Shown: positions 1-5,585, numbered from the stretch's first letter. The stretch is 5,586 nt of DNA from Candidatus Melainabacteria bacterium (GCA_028817775.1 JAPPOW010000178.1:1-5586); one strand, 5' to 3'. The notes: a model not told the origin generated them from the letters alone. Made by a program: numbers and translations.

Positions 1-283
1 ATTTATCATATTCTTCAATGCCATTTTGTAAGTAGATTTTAGTGTCAGCTTTTATATTATCCAGCAAGTAATTAAGAGCACGCTTACCCCATGGATCTTG
101 CTTGTATTCAGGTGCATCAATACCAATCAACCTCAGTTCAATTCGCTCGCAATCTTGCATGCATTCATAATCAGTAACAAAACATGAGTCAGCGTCATTT
201 GCATGAAGCAGTCTATAGACAGGAATGTCTTGGGTACAAGAACTTAATAAGAGTGTAATTAATAAATATCTAAGTACAATCAC
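1..283 (-). CDS. Staphylococcal-nuclease-like (thermonuclease family) lipoprotein, 3' part beyond the window
   Basis: Ninety-four residues are visible before the window edge. The start is a GTG at 281-283 with AGGA seven bases upstream, and an in-frame TGA lies just above it. Residues 1-16 look like a short lipoprotein signal: an Arg at 5, a hydrophobic run, and a lipobox ending LSSC with Cys16 as the lipidation site, so the protein is probably exported and membrane anchored. The segment RLIGIDAPE (51-59) is the hallmark of the SNase fold and carries the equivalents of SNase Arg35, Asp40 and Glu43. The usual DGDT metal loop is replaced by DADS (30-33), which keeps the second acidic residue. 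The visible end, EEYDK, stops just before where the second catalytic arginine (Arg87 of SNase) is expected. Three cysteines (34, 41, 45) could form a disulfide. Family assignment is strong; nuclease activity is inferred. Confidence 0.82.
   Translation of the reverse strand, partial: MIVLRYLLITLLLSSCTQDIPVYRLLHANDADSCFVTDYECMQDCERIELRLIGIDAPEYKQDPWGKRALNYLLDNIKADTKIYLQNGIEEYDK
230..259 (+). promoter_or_regulatory. Possible promoter of the transporter-dihydroorotase unit
   Basis: TTGGGT (230-235) and TGTAAT (254-259), 18 bases apart, resemble a sigma-70 -35/-10 pair. Transcription would start near 266 and the leader would include the palindrome. The site lies within the coding region of the divergent lipoprotein gene. 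An alternative -10, TACAAT (275-280), has no matching -35. The call rests on consensus likeness only. Confidence 0.25.
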
Positions 284-290
284 AATGGGA

Positions 291-294
291 TCCT
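291..294 (-). promoter_or_regulatory. Shine-Dalgarno of the nuclease-like lipoprotein gene
   Basis: On the minus strand the left arm of the palindrome reads AGGA, seven bases before the GTG start at 283. It is the only purine-rich motif in position and supports this start. In the transcript it could pair with the other arm of the repeat. Confidence 0.55.
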
Positions 295-312
295 GACGTC
301 GCTTTGCTCCTC

Positions 313-316
313 AGGA
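313..316 (+). promoter_or_regulatory. Shine-Dalgarno of the YhhQ-type transporter gene
   Basis: AGGA, the right arm of the palindrome, lies five bases before the ATG at 322. This favours 322 over the TTG at 304, which falls inside the repeat, and over the ATG at 346, which has no such motif. In a folded transcript this AGGA would pair with TCCT at 291-294. Confidence 0.55.
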
Positions 317-321
317 CGACA

Positions 322-1050
322 ATGATCTTATCACGCTGTGCTAGTATGCACAAAGTGCCTAAGCGTTATCACTATCTGGAAATTATCACAGTTGCTTTTG
401 TATTAATTTTGATCTTAAGCAACTTAGTAGGTAGTGCTAAGATCACCCAACTTTGTCTTGCTGAAGATTGGTGCTTAAGCCTTAGTACAGGGCTCTTGCT
501 TTTTCCTGTCTCATACCTAATTGGTGATATTCTAACAGAAGTCTATGGCTATTCAGCTTCAAGACGTGTCATTTGGACAGGTTTTGGAGCGCTCTTAGCA
601 GCTAATCTAATCATTCAATTTTTTGTAGTCTTGCCAGCTGATCCTGAGTGGGGCTTACAACAAGCTTACTCGCAGGTTTTTAAAATGAGCTTGCGAATTA
701 GTATTGCAAGCATTATTGCTTTTGCTGCTGGTGAGTTTACCAATAGTTATGTCATCGCCAAGCTCAAACTCTGGCTCAAAGGTAAACATCAATGGGTAAG
801 AATTATTGGCTCAACCATGGCTGGTGAGCTAGTAGATACCTTAATTGTCATACCACTAGGATTTTACGGTGCCCAAGGTTATCCAGTAGAGATATTGTTT
901 AAAATTATGATGAGCAAGTACGTCATCAAAGTTGTTTGGGAAATTATTGCTTATCCACTAATCACTGTGCATCTAATCAAATTTCTCAAAACAGCGGAGC
1001 ATGAAGACTATTACGACAAAGATACAAACTTTAATCCATTTCACTTATGA
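322..1050 (+). CDS. yhhQ: YhhQ/VUT-family queuosine precursor transporter
   Basis: This 242-residue inner-membrane protein belongs to the Vut_1/YhhQ family, whose E. coli member imports the queuosine precursors preQ0/preQ1 used to modify tRNA wobble guanine. About six membrane segments are visible, near residues 19-37, 55-76, 83-105, 125-147, 160-182 and 198-222. Family-typical stretches include FPVSYLIGDILTEVYGY (61-77), the AAGEFTNSYV segment (135-144) and AGELVDT (167-173) with its buried acidic pair. The length is close to the usual family size. The start at 322 was chosen because AGGA sits five bases upstream. The stop overlaps the next gene's start as ATGA, so the two are probably translated together, although dihydroorotase has no obvious link to queuosine. 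Substrate choice between preQ0, preQ1 and queuine cannot be read from the sequence. Confidence 0.88.
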   Translation: MILSRCASMHKVPKRYHYLEIITVAFVLILILSNLVGSAKITQLCLAEDWCLSLSTGLLLFPVSYLIGDILTEVYGYSASRRVIWTGFGALLAANLIIQFFVVLPADPEWGLQQAYSQVFKMSLRISIASIIAFAAGEFTNSYVIAKLKLWLKGKHQWVRIIGSTMAGELVDTLIVIPLGFYGAQGYPVEILFKIMMSKYVIKVVWEIIAYPLITVHLIKFLKTAEHEDYYDKDTNFNPFHL

Positions 1051-2396
1051 GCACAAAACTAATCACTGGCGCAACTATTATTAATGAAGGGCAAAACTTC
1101 AAGGCTGATGTCCTAATTGATGGTGAGTTAATCAGCAAAATTCTAGAGCCGGGTACTACAAAAACTGCAGATGAAATCATTGATGCCAGCGGTCTGTATT
1201 TAATTCCAGGCATGATTGATGACCAAGTACATTTTCGTGACCCGGGGCTCACACATAAAGGTGATTTGTATACAGAATCAAGAGCAGCTGTTGCTGGTGG
1301 TATCACAAGCTTTATGGAGATGCCTAATACCGTACCACGCTGCTTGAGTCAAGAATTACTTAAGGACAAATACAAATTGGGTGCTGAGAAATCACTGGCT
1401 AATTTTTCTTTCTATATGGGCACAGCGAATGACAATCTTGAAGAAGTACTCAAGACTGACCCAAGTACTGTCTGTGGTATCAAAATCTTTCTTGGAGCTT
1501 CTACTGGCAATATGTTAGTTGATAATCCAGAGGTAATTGAAGCGGTGCTGCGCTACTCAGCTGAAACTGGCTTAATTGTTACAGTACACAGTGAAGATGA
1601 AGATACTATTATTGCCAACTCAAATAAATACAGAGAGGAGCATGGAGAAGAACTAGATCTAAAGTACCATCCAGAGATTCGTTCACGTGAGGCTTGTTAC
1701 AAATGTACCCAGAATATAATTGAGCTTGCCAAGAAAACCAAAGGCAACCTTCATGTTCTGCACTTAAGCACCGCAGAAGAACTTGAACTCTTTGAAGCTG
1801 CTGATATCGACGGTAAGCATATTACAGCTGAAGCCTGCGTGCATCATCTTAGTTTTAGTGATGAAGATTACGCTAGCCGCGGCGCTCGAATCAAGTGGAA
1901 CCCTGCAATCAAAAAACCAAGTGATAGAGCAGCCATTCAAGCAGCAGTGAATAATGGTCGGATCGACATTATCGCAACAGATCATGCCCCGCACACATTA
2001 GAAGAAAAATCATCTAAGAACTATTTCAAATGTCCAGCAGGTGGACCACTGGTACAACATGCACTAGTTGCGTTACTAGAATTGCATCACCAAGGAGTCT
2101 TTAGTTTAGAGACAATAGTAGAGAAAACTTCACACAATATTGCCCGCAGATACAAAGTCCACAAACGTGGTTATATTCGTGAAGGTTATTACGCAGACCT
2201 TTGTTTATTAGACCTCAATAGCCCATGGACAGTGGATTCCAGCAATACTCTATACAAATGCGGCTGGTCACCATTTGATGGTGATAGTTTCAAATCACAA
2301 ATTAAATACACTTTGGTTAACGGTCAGATCGCTTATAACAGTGGCGAGATAGTTGAAGCTAATTCTGCCCAAAGGATAAGGTTTGATCGAATTTAG
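1047..2396 (+). CDS. pyrC: Dihydroorotase (amidohydrolase superfamily)
   Basis: This 449-residue cytoplasmic protein should catalyse ring closure of N-carbamoyl-L-aspartate to dihydroorotate, the third step of pyrimidine synthesis. The signature region runs through DDQVHFRDPGLTHKGD (58-73) and GGITSFMEMPNT (84-95). Candidate metal-site residues are Lys146 in GIKIFLG (the lysine that is carboxylated in this family), His181 in VTVHSED, His239 in VLHLST, and Asp312 in ATDHAPH. The first His of the usual DxHxH motif is replaced by Gln60, while His62 is kept. As I remember it, the same DDQVHFR form and a terminal CGWSPF-type motif (405-410 here) occur in Bacteroidota dihydroorotases, so this looks like a subfamily trait rather than decay. 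The start codon overlaps the preceding stop and lacks its own Shine-Dalgarno, which suggests translational coupling. Allantoinase or hydantoinase are the alternatives but fit less well. Confidence 0.87.
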   Translation: MSTKLITGATIINEGQNFKADVLIDGELISKILEPGTTKTADEIIDASGLYLIPGMIDDQVHFRDPGLTHKGDLYTESRAAVAGGITSFMEMPNTVPRCLSQELLKDKYKLGAEKSLANFSFYMGTANDNLEEVLKTDPSTVCGIKIFLGASTGNMLVDNPEVIEAVLRYSAETGLIVTVHSEDEDTIIANSNKYREEHGEELDLKYHPEIRSREACYKCTQNIIELAKKTKGNLHVLHLSTAEELELFEAADIDGKHITAEACVHHLSFSDEDYASRGARIKWNPAIKKPSDRAAIQAAVNNGRIDIIATDHAPHTLEEKSSKNYFKCPAGGPLVQHALVALLELHHQGVFSLETIVEKTSHNIARRYKVHKRGYIREGYYADLCLLDLNSPWTVDSSNTLYKCGWSPFDGDSFKSQIKYTLVNGQIAYNSGEIVEANSAQRIRFDRI

Positions 2397-2466
2397 ATCT
2401 GGATGACACTGAGCTTGCATGTGGTAGACACCTAATTTCAACATTTCCAAGTAAAAATTATGCATA

Positions 2467-2679
2467 ATGGTTTTTGTGAATGAGAACCAAAGAACCTATA
2501 TCAGCACACTGTACTATTTTGGTGCTGGCTATTGTTTATTGCCTTTAGGAATGATACTGCTAAATCACATGACTGGAAGTGAATTTATTCTAGATGCCAG
2601 ATTTGCACTAGCCCTGATATTTGCTACAGTTGGTGTACTACTACTGGTTGTAGTGTATAATAAAATTAAGGAGAATTAA
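2467..2679 (+). CDS. Small two-helix membrane protein of unknown function
   Basis: I do not recognise this 70-residue protein. A polar N-terminus of about 12 residues is followed by two hydrophobic segments (about 14-33 and 46-65) separated by a short loop with acidic residues, and a lysine-rich end, KIKEN. It therefore probably forms a membrane hairpin. It lies 70 bases downstream of the dihydroorotase stop, with no terminator-like hairpin between, so it may belong to the same transcript. No good Shine-Dalgarno precedes the ATG. An overlapping ATG at 2460 runs into a stop after seven codons. It ends directly against another small membrane-protein gene with a strong ribosome site, and the pair may work together. 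The intact reading frame and clear membrane pattern support a real gene. Confidence 0.6.
   Translation: MVFVNENQRTYISTLYYFGAGYCLLPLGMILLNHMTGSEFILDARFALALIFATVGVLLLVVVYNKIKEN
2668..2673 (+). promoter_or_regulatory. Strong Shine-Dalgarno for the 44-residue gene
   Basis: AAGGAG lies six bases before the ATG at 2680, inside the last codons of the preceding 70-residue gene. It is the best ribosome binding site in the window and is the main reason to accept the very short gene after it. Confidence 0.75.
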
Positions 2680-2814
2680 ATGACCCAAGACACAATAGCT
2701 TCAATTTTTTGTTCTAGCTTTATAGTCATTTTTGCTTTAAGTTTCTACTTCCTAGATCTAAATACTAGACCCAAGAAAAAAAACAAGAAAGCTCTTGCAA
2801 TCTATGGCATGTAG
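2680..2814 (+). CDS. Small single-pass membrane protein of unknown function
   Basis: This 44-residue frame begins at ATG 2680, immediately after the TAA of the 70-residue gene, and has AAGGAG at ideal spacing. Residues about 6-25 form one hydrophobic helix. It is followed by a basic stretch, RPKKKNKK (30-37), which suggests an N-out, C-in single-pass protein by the positive-inside rule, and then a short tail. Its last 50 bases overlap, tail to tail, the minus-strand P-loop ATPase gene, so the lysine codons here are the same bases as the T-rich end of that gene. I do not recognise a family. Size and shape recall small accessory subunits of membrane complexes, but nothing shows which one. Strong translation signals support expression. 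Confidence 0.55.
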   Translation: MTQDTIASIFCSSFIVIFALSFYFLDLNTRPKKKNKKALAIYGM

Positions 2815-3358
2815 TCTCTGACTTGATTTCATAGACCATATCTTTTAAATCCCAATCATTAATGATAGATCTAAGCAAACGATCTACTTGCTTCTGATAA
2901 ACTGGATTAGCCCAACGGTAACCGTCATCCTTGACCTCAAACATAATTGGTAAATAAATCAAGAGATCATAGTTTTGAGCTTGCTCGTAAGCTAGTTGAT
3001 AAAACTCTTCACTAGTTTCAACAGTAGAACTATTCCACGACCAGCGCATATAGTAAGCCCAAGCATCAATGGTCGATCGGTCAACGATAAAGCTACCAGC
3101 TTGCTTCTCAAGTTCAATTTGTTTAGTTAGAACATCAAATCTAAATTGATTCATGTCTTCAGATATAGGGTAAGGAGAATCATAACCTCGCTCAGCGCAA
3201 AGCTTACGCACCACTTCTTCAATTTTGACATATCTGGATTGCCACGTCGAACTTCGTTCTCCTCGCAATGACAGTGAGGGATCAAACAAAGCATCAAGCA
3301 AAGTAGTTTTACCAACTCCAGCAGCTCCAATAATTGCTATCTTAGATTTATTGCTCAC
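2765..3358 (-). CDS. NadR-like/AAA_28-type P-loop ATPase with an in-frame repeat insertion
   Basis: This 197-residue soluble nucleotide-binding protein has a Walker A motif, GAAGVGKT (11-18), directly after the first strand. A segment ending in IVDRSTIDAWAYY (91-103) and a late LPIMFEVKDDGYRW stretch (136-149) match the pattern of AAA_28/NadR-type kinases and ATPases. The substrate is unknown. Residues 26-41 are encoded by an interspersed palindromic repeat and its flank, and appear to be an in-frame insertion between the P-loop helix and the segment YVKIEEVVRKLC (43-54). The GTG start overlaps the end of the acetolactate synthase gene by 11 bases with no Shine-Dalgarno, so translation is probably coupled. 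The last codons contain a hairpin and a run of eight T, and they overlap a small plus-strand gene. The C-terminal residues (about 190-197) could therefore be altered relative to the ancestral protein. Confidence 0.72.
   Translation of the reverse strand: MSNKSKIAIIGAAGVGKTTLLDALFDPSLSLRGERSSTWQSRYVKIEEVVRKLCAERGYDSPYPISEDMNQFRFDVLTKQIELEKQAGSFIVDRSTIDAWAYYMRWSWNSSTVETSEEFYQLAYEQAQNYDLLIYLPIMFEVKDDGYRWANPVYQKQVDRLLRSIINDWDLKDMVYEIKSETTCHRLQELSCFFSWV
2776..2798 (-). terminator. Possible Rho-independent terminator inside the ATPase 3' end
   Basis: Read on the minus strand, CAAGA (2793-2797) and TCTTG (2784-2788) form a 5-bp stem around a 4-base loop, followed at once by eight T (2783-2776). The stem is weak but the T run is good. 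It lies before the ATPase stop codon at 2765-2767, so termination at the T run would cut the message just short of its stop. Confidence 0.4.
3236..3272. repeat. Interspersed palindromic element, copy 2 (inside a coding gene)
   Basis: The blocks are GGAT (3236-3239), TGCC (3240-3243), ACGTCG (3244-3249), AA, CTTCG (3252-3256), TT, CTCCTC (3259-3264), GCAA (3265-3268) and TGAC (3269-3272). ATTGC (3238-3242) pairs with GCAAT (3265-3269), and GAAC (3249-3252) pairs with GTTC (3256-3259). The order matches the element at 288-320, with changed arms and paired AA/TT insertions. It is read through on the minus strand within the P-loop ATPase gene. With 11 further bases to 3283 it accounts for exactly 16 codons. 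Confidence 0.8.
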
Positions 3359-5141
3359 GCTGTTTGCTTGTCAAAGTACAAGAATCAATACCCATCATAT
3401 CCATATTGGAAGCACCTGGAGGTACAATAGGCCAAACATTCATTTCATAAGCCATCGGTACATCAATTACAGTAGCTTCTGGATCTTCAAAAGCTTTAGC
3501 CATAACTTCTTCAAGCTCGGCTCTAGTCTGCGGTTTATAACCTTTGAGCCCATAGGCATCAGCAAGTTTCACAAAATCAGGGCTGCCATGTTTCAAATCA
3601 ACATGAGAGTAGTGCTTATCATAGAACAGATCCTGCCACTGACGAACCATACCAAGGTTCTGGTTATTAAAAATACAAGTGATAACTTTTAGGTCATAGG
3701 CTTTGAGTGTACCAAGCTCCTGCTCGCACATCTGAAAACTACCATCACCACTGATATTGACTGCAACTTCATCTGATCTATCATTATCACTACCTTCTGA
3801 ATCTTTGAGTGCCGCTGCTGCTCCCATCGCAGCTGGCAAACCAAAACCCATAGTGCCAGCACCGCCACTAGTAAGCCATTTGCGTGGACCATTAATTTCA
3901 GCGTATTGAGCAGACCACATTTGATGCTGCCCTACATCAGTAGAGTAAACAACTTTATCACCGCCAAGTTTAGCGATTGATTTAAGTACATGCTGCGGGC
4001 TAATCAATTCTTCAGCAATTGGATCATAATCAAGTGGGTACTCATCCTTCCATTCTTGAACTTTATTAAGCCACTCTTCAGTATCTGGTTTCTGCTCTTC
4101 AATTTTGGCAATTAATTCTTCAAGCACTAAACGGGCATCACCAACTATCGGAATATCAATCTCAGAGCGCATCTTACGGTTCTTACCAACTTCAGCTGGA
4201 TCAATATCTATATGAATGACATCAGCGTCTGGGGCAAACTCAGCAATCTTACCAGTGACCCTATCATCAAAACGAACACCAACAGCAATCAAAAGATCAC
4301 AATTATAGATAGAAAAATTAGCGTAAGCGGTTCCGTGCATACCTAGCATTCCTAAAAATAGTGGATGCTTATGAGGCATTGCTCCCTTACCTTGTAAAGT
4401 AGTAGTCACTGGAATATTACAGCTTTCACCAAGCTCTTGTAATAATTTAGAAGCACCTGAATTGATCACGCCGCCACCAGCATAAATCACTGGTCGACGC
4501 GCCTCTAATATTTTTTTAGCAGCGTTAGAAATTTGTCTAGGGTTACCTTTGGTACGAGGTTTGTAGCCACGGATATCAGCCTTGAAATTATCATCTACTC
4601 TATTGTTGGCATCAACTTCGTACTCGCCATTAAGAACATCCTTTGGCATGTCAATCAAAACTGGTCCAGGACGACCAGAGCCAGCTATGTGAAAGGCGTT
4701 AGCAACTGCAGTAGCTAATTTCTTTGGTTCTTTAATCAGGTAACTATGTTTAACTATTGGGTAAGTAATGCCGGTAATATCAGCCTCCTGGAAAAAATCA
4801 GAACCAATACCAAAAGTTGGTACTTGCCCAGTAAGGCAAACAATTGGAGTTGAGTCCATATAAGCGTCTGCAATTCCAGTAACTAAATTAGTAGCACCAG
4901 GACCACTTGTTGCTAGCACTAAGCCAGGGCGACCAGCAACCCGGGCGTAACCTTCTGCAGCATGGCAACCACCTTGTTCATGTCGTACTAGTATATGCAG
5001 TAAGTCTTGCTCACCATAAAGTTCATCATAAAGACCAAGCAATACACCACCAGGATAGCCAAAGAATCTTTTGACGCCTTGACGTTTAAGTTCTTTGAGT
5101 AAGGCTTTAGCACCAGTGGTTATTTCTTTGGTTTCTGGCAT
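3348..5141 (-). CDS. ilvB: Acetolactate synthase (acetohydroxyacid synthase), large catalytic subunit
   Basis: This 597-residue ThDP- and FAD-dependent enzyme condenses pyruvate with pyruvate or 2-ketobutyrate, the first shared step of valine, leucine and isoleucine synthesis. The N-terminal ThDP domain carries FGYPGG (27-32) and the catalytic glutamate in RHEQG (Glu55). The central FAD domain has GKGAMPHKHP and RFDDRVTG (290-297), which separates anabolic AHAS from FAD-free catabolic forms. The C-terminal domain has the ThDP-Mg motif GDGSF (465-469) to NN (492-493) and GMVRQWQ (497-503). An acidic loop of about a dozen residues (446-458) precedes GDGSF. The start at 5141 fits family length; an in-frame TTG at 5204 would add an unusual hydrophobic leader of 21 residues. 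No regulatory-subunit gene (ilvN) follows; the ATPase gene overlaps its end instead. Confidence 0.95.
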   Translation of the reverse strand: MPETKEITTGAKALLKELKRQGVKRFFGYPGGVLLGLYDELYGEQDLLHILVRHEQGGCHAAEGYARVAGRPGLVLATSGPGATNLVTGIADAYMDSTPIVCLTGQVPTFGIGSDFFQEADITGITYPIVKHSYLIKEPKKLATAVANAFHIAGSGRPGPVLIDMPKDVLNGEYEVDANNRVDDNFKADIRGYKPRTKGNPRQISNAAKKILEARRPVIYAGGGVINSGASKLLQELGESCNIPVTTTLQGKGAMPHKHPLFLGMLGMHGTAYANFSIYNCDLLIAVGVRFDDRVTGKIAEFAPDADVIHIDIDPAEVGKNRKMRSEIDIPIVGDARLVLEELIAKIEEQKPDTEEWLNKVQEWKDEYPLDYDPIAEELISPQHVLKSIAKLGGDKVVYSTDVGQHQMWSAQYAEINGPRKWLTSGGAGTMGFGLPAAMGAAAALKDSEGSDNDRSDEVAVNISGDGSFQMCEQELGTLKAYDLKVITCIFNNQNLGMVRQWQDLFYDKHYSHVDLKHGSPDFVKLADAYGLKGYKPQTRAELEEVMAKAFEDPEATVIDVPMAYEMNVWPIVPPGASNMDMMGIDSCTLTSKQREQ

Positions 5142-5164
5142 TATTGAAATATATACTAACAGAA

Positions 5165-5191
5165 ATAATAAGTCACAGAAACTCAAGCCAA
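5165..5191 (-). promoter_or_regulatory. Possible promoter of the acetolactate synthase unit
   Basis: On the minus strand, TTGGCT (5191-5186) and TATTAT (5170-5165) are 15 bases apart, giving a start near 5158 and a leader of about 17 bases before the ATG at 5141. The spacing is short and no Shine-Dalgarno is clear between -10 and start. If true, the promoter overlaps the in-frame TTG at 5204 region and rules out that longer start. Support is consensus likeness only. Confidence 0.28.
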
Positions 5192-5234
5192 AGTTTACTG
5201 GCAAGCATTAGCAGTCCGTGCTATTATCTACAAC

Positions 5235-5585
5235 GTGATTGATGCTGAAAAAATAAATAGATTATCTAGTTCTAATTGGGATCCAATTGATCTTAGACCA
5301 CAAAAGATACAATCGCAAAGAACGCCAGATGAATATCTATCTCTACCAGGTTATATTGGAGGAATAAGAGTTGCTTGTGATAGAGCTGAAGCTGAAAGAT
5401 TAGCTGCTAGTCGTAACGATGAAATTAATAGCACTGTAGGAGCAAAGACTTGCCTAGATGGAACTGAATATACAGTGTTGGCGTCAAAAGCAGGTGGTAG
5501 TCGTGATGCTATTAGCATAAGTATTTCAGAACCAAAGAACCTGTGGGGAGATACTTTTTTTATTGCGCCTGGTGCGCAAGATTAA
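5235..5585 (+). CDS. Protein of unknown function, 116 residues
   Basis: I do not recognise a family. The frame from GTG 5235 to TAA 5583-5585 is complete and mostly polar, with no signal peptide or membrane segment. A Pro-rich stretch (DPIDLRPQK, about 16-24) is followed by an Ala/Arg/Glu-rich helix-like part (about 45-62) and a C-terminal half rich in Ser, Gly and Thr that probably forms strands. There is no Shine-Dalgarno before the GTG. TATTAT at 5222-5227 could be a -10 that makes the message nearly leaderless, which is speculative. The same frame is open upstream to a TAA at 5169-5171, so 21 more sense codons exist but without an ordinary start codon. It diverges from the acetolactate synthase gene across a 93-base gap. 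Codon use resembles the neighbours, so it is probably a real gene. Confidence 0.5.
   Translation: MIDAEKINRLSSSNWDPIDLRPQKIQSQRTPDEYLSLPGYIGGIRVACDRAEAERLAASRNDEINSTVGAKTCLDGTEYTVLASKAGGSRDAISISISEPKNLWGDTFFIAPGAQD

Larger units (their letters stand above)
288..320. repeat. Interspersed palindromic element, copy 1 (between divergent genes)
   Basis: The element reads as blocks: GGAT (288-291), CCTG (292-295), ACGTCG (296-301), CTTTG (302-306), CTCCTC (307-312), AGGA (313-316), CGAC (317-320). TCCTGA (291-296) and TCAGGA (311-316) form a 6-bp inverted repeat around a 14-base loop that contains a tiny inner GC-TTT-GC hairpin. The same block order occurs at 3236-3272. It nearly fills the 38-base gap between the two divergent genes and supplies a Shine-Dalgarno-like AGGA on each strand. 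The style matches REP-like repeats of many bacteria; the family name is not assigned. Confidence 0.75.

Noticed and set aside
304..321. TTG start at 304 for the YhhQ-type gene
   Set aside because: It falls within the palindromic repeat, and the ATG at 322 has a Shine-Dalgarno at good spacing.
1031..1306. Minus-strand open frame opposite the start of the dihydroorotase gene
   Set aside because: It is antisense to a strongly conserved coding region, has no ribosome site and its translation resembles no protein.
1764..1994. Minus-strand open frame within the dihydroorotase gene
   Set aside because: Shadow of the conserved amidohydrolase frame; Cys- and Ile-rich translation without domain features.
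2397..2466. Terminator or promoter between the dihydroorotase gene and the 70-residue gene
   Set aside because: I found no stem with a T run and no convincing -35/-10 pair in these 70 bases.
288..3272. CRISPR array
   Set aside because: Only two related repeats exist, almost 3 kb apart, with no regular spacers and no cas genes.
3225..3692. Plus-strand open frame of 155 residues spanning the second palindrome
   Set aside because: It runs antisense through both the ATPase and acetolactate synthase genes, whose motifs are clear on the other strand.
3689..3892. Minus-strand open frame within ilvB
   Set aside because: It is an alternative frame of the ThDP-binding region of ilvB, where the real frame is certain.
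4533..4718. Plus-strand open frame opposite ilvB
   Set aside because: Antisense shadow of a conserved region without start signals.
5142..5204. TTG start at 5204 adding 21 residues to acetolactate synthase
   Set aside because: The added hydrophobic leader would suit a membrane signal, but the enzyme is cytosolic in bacteria and family members begin about where ATG 5141 does.
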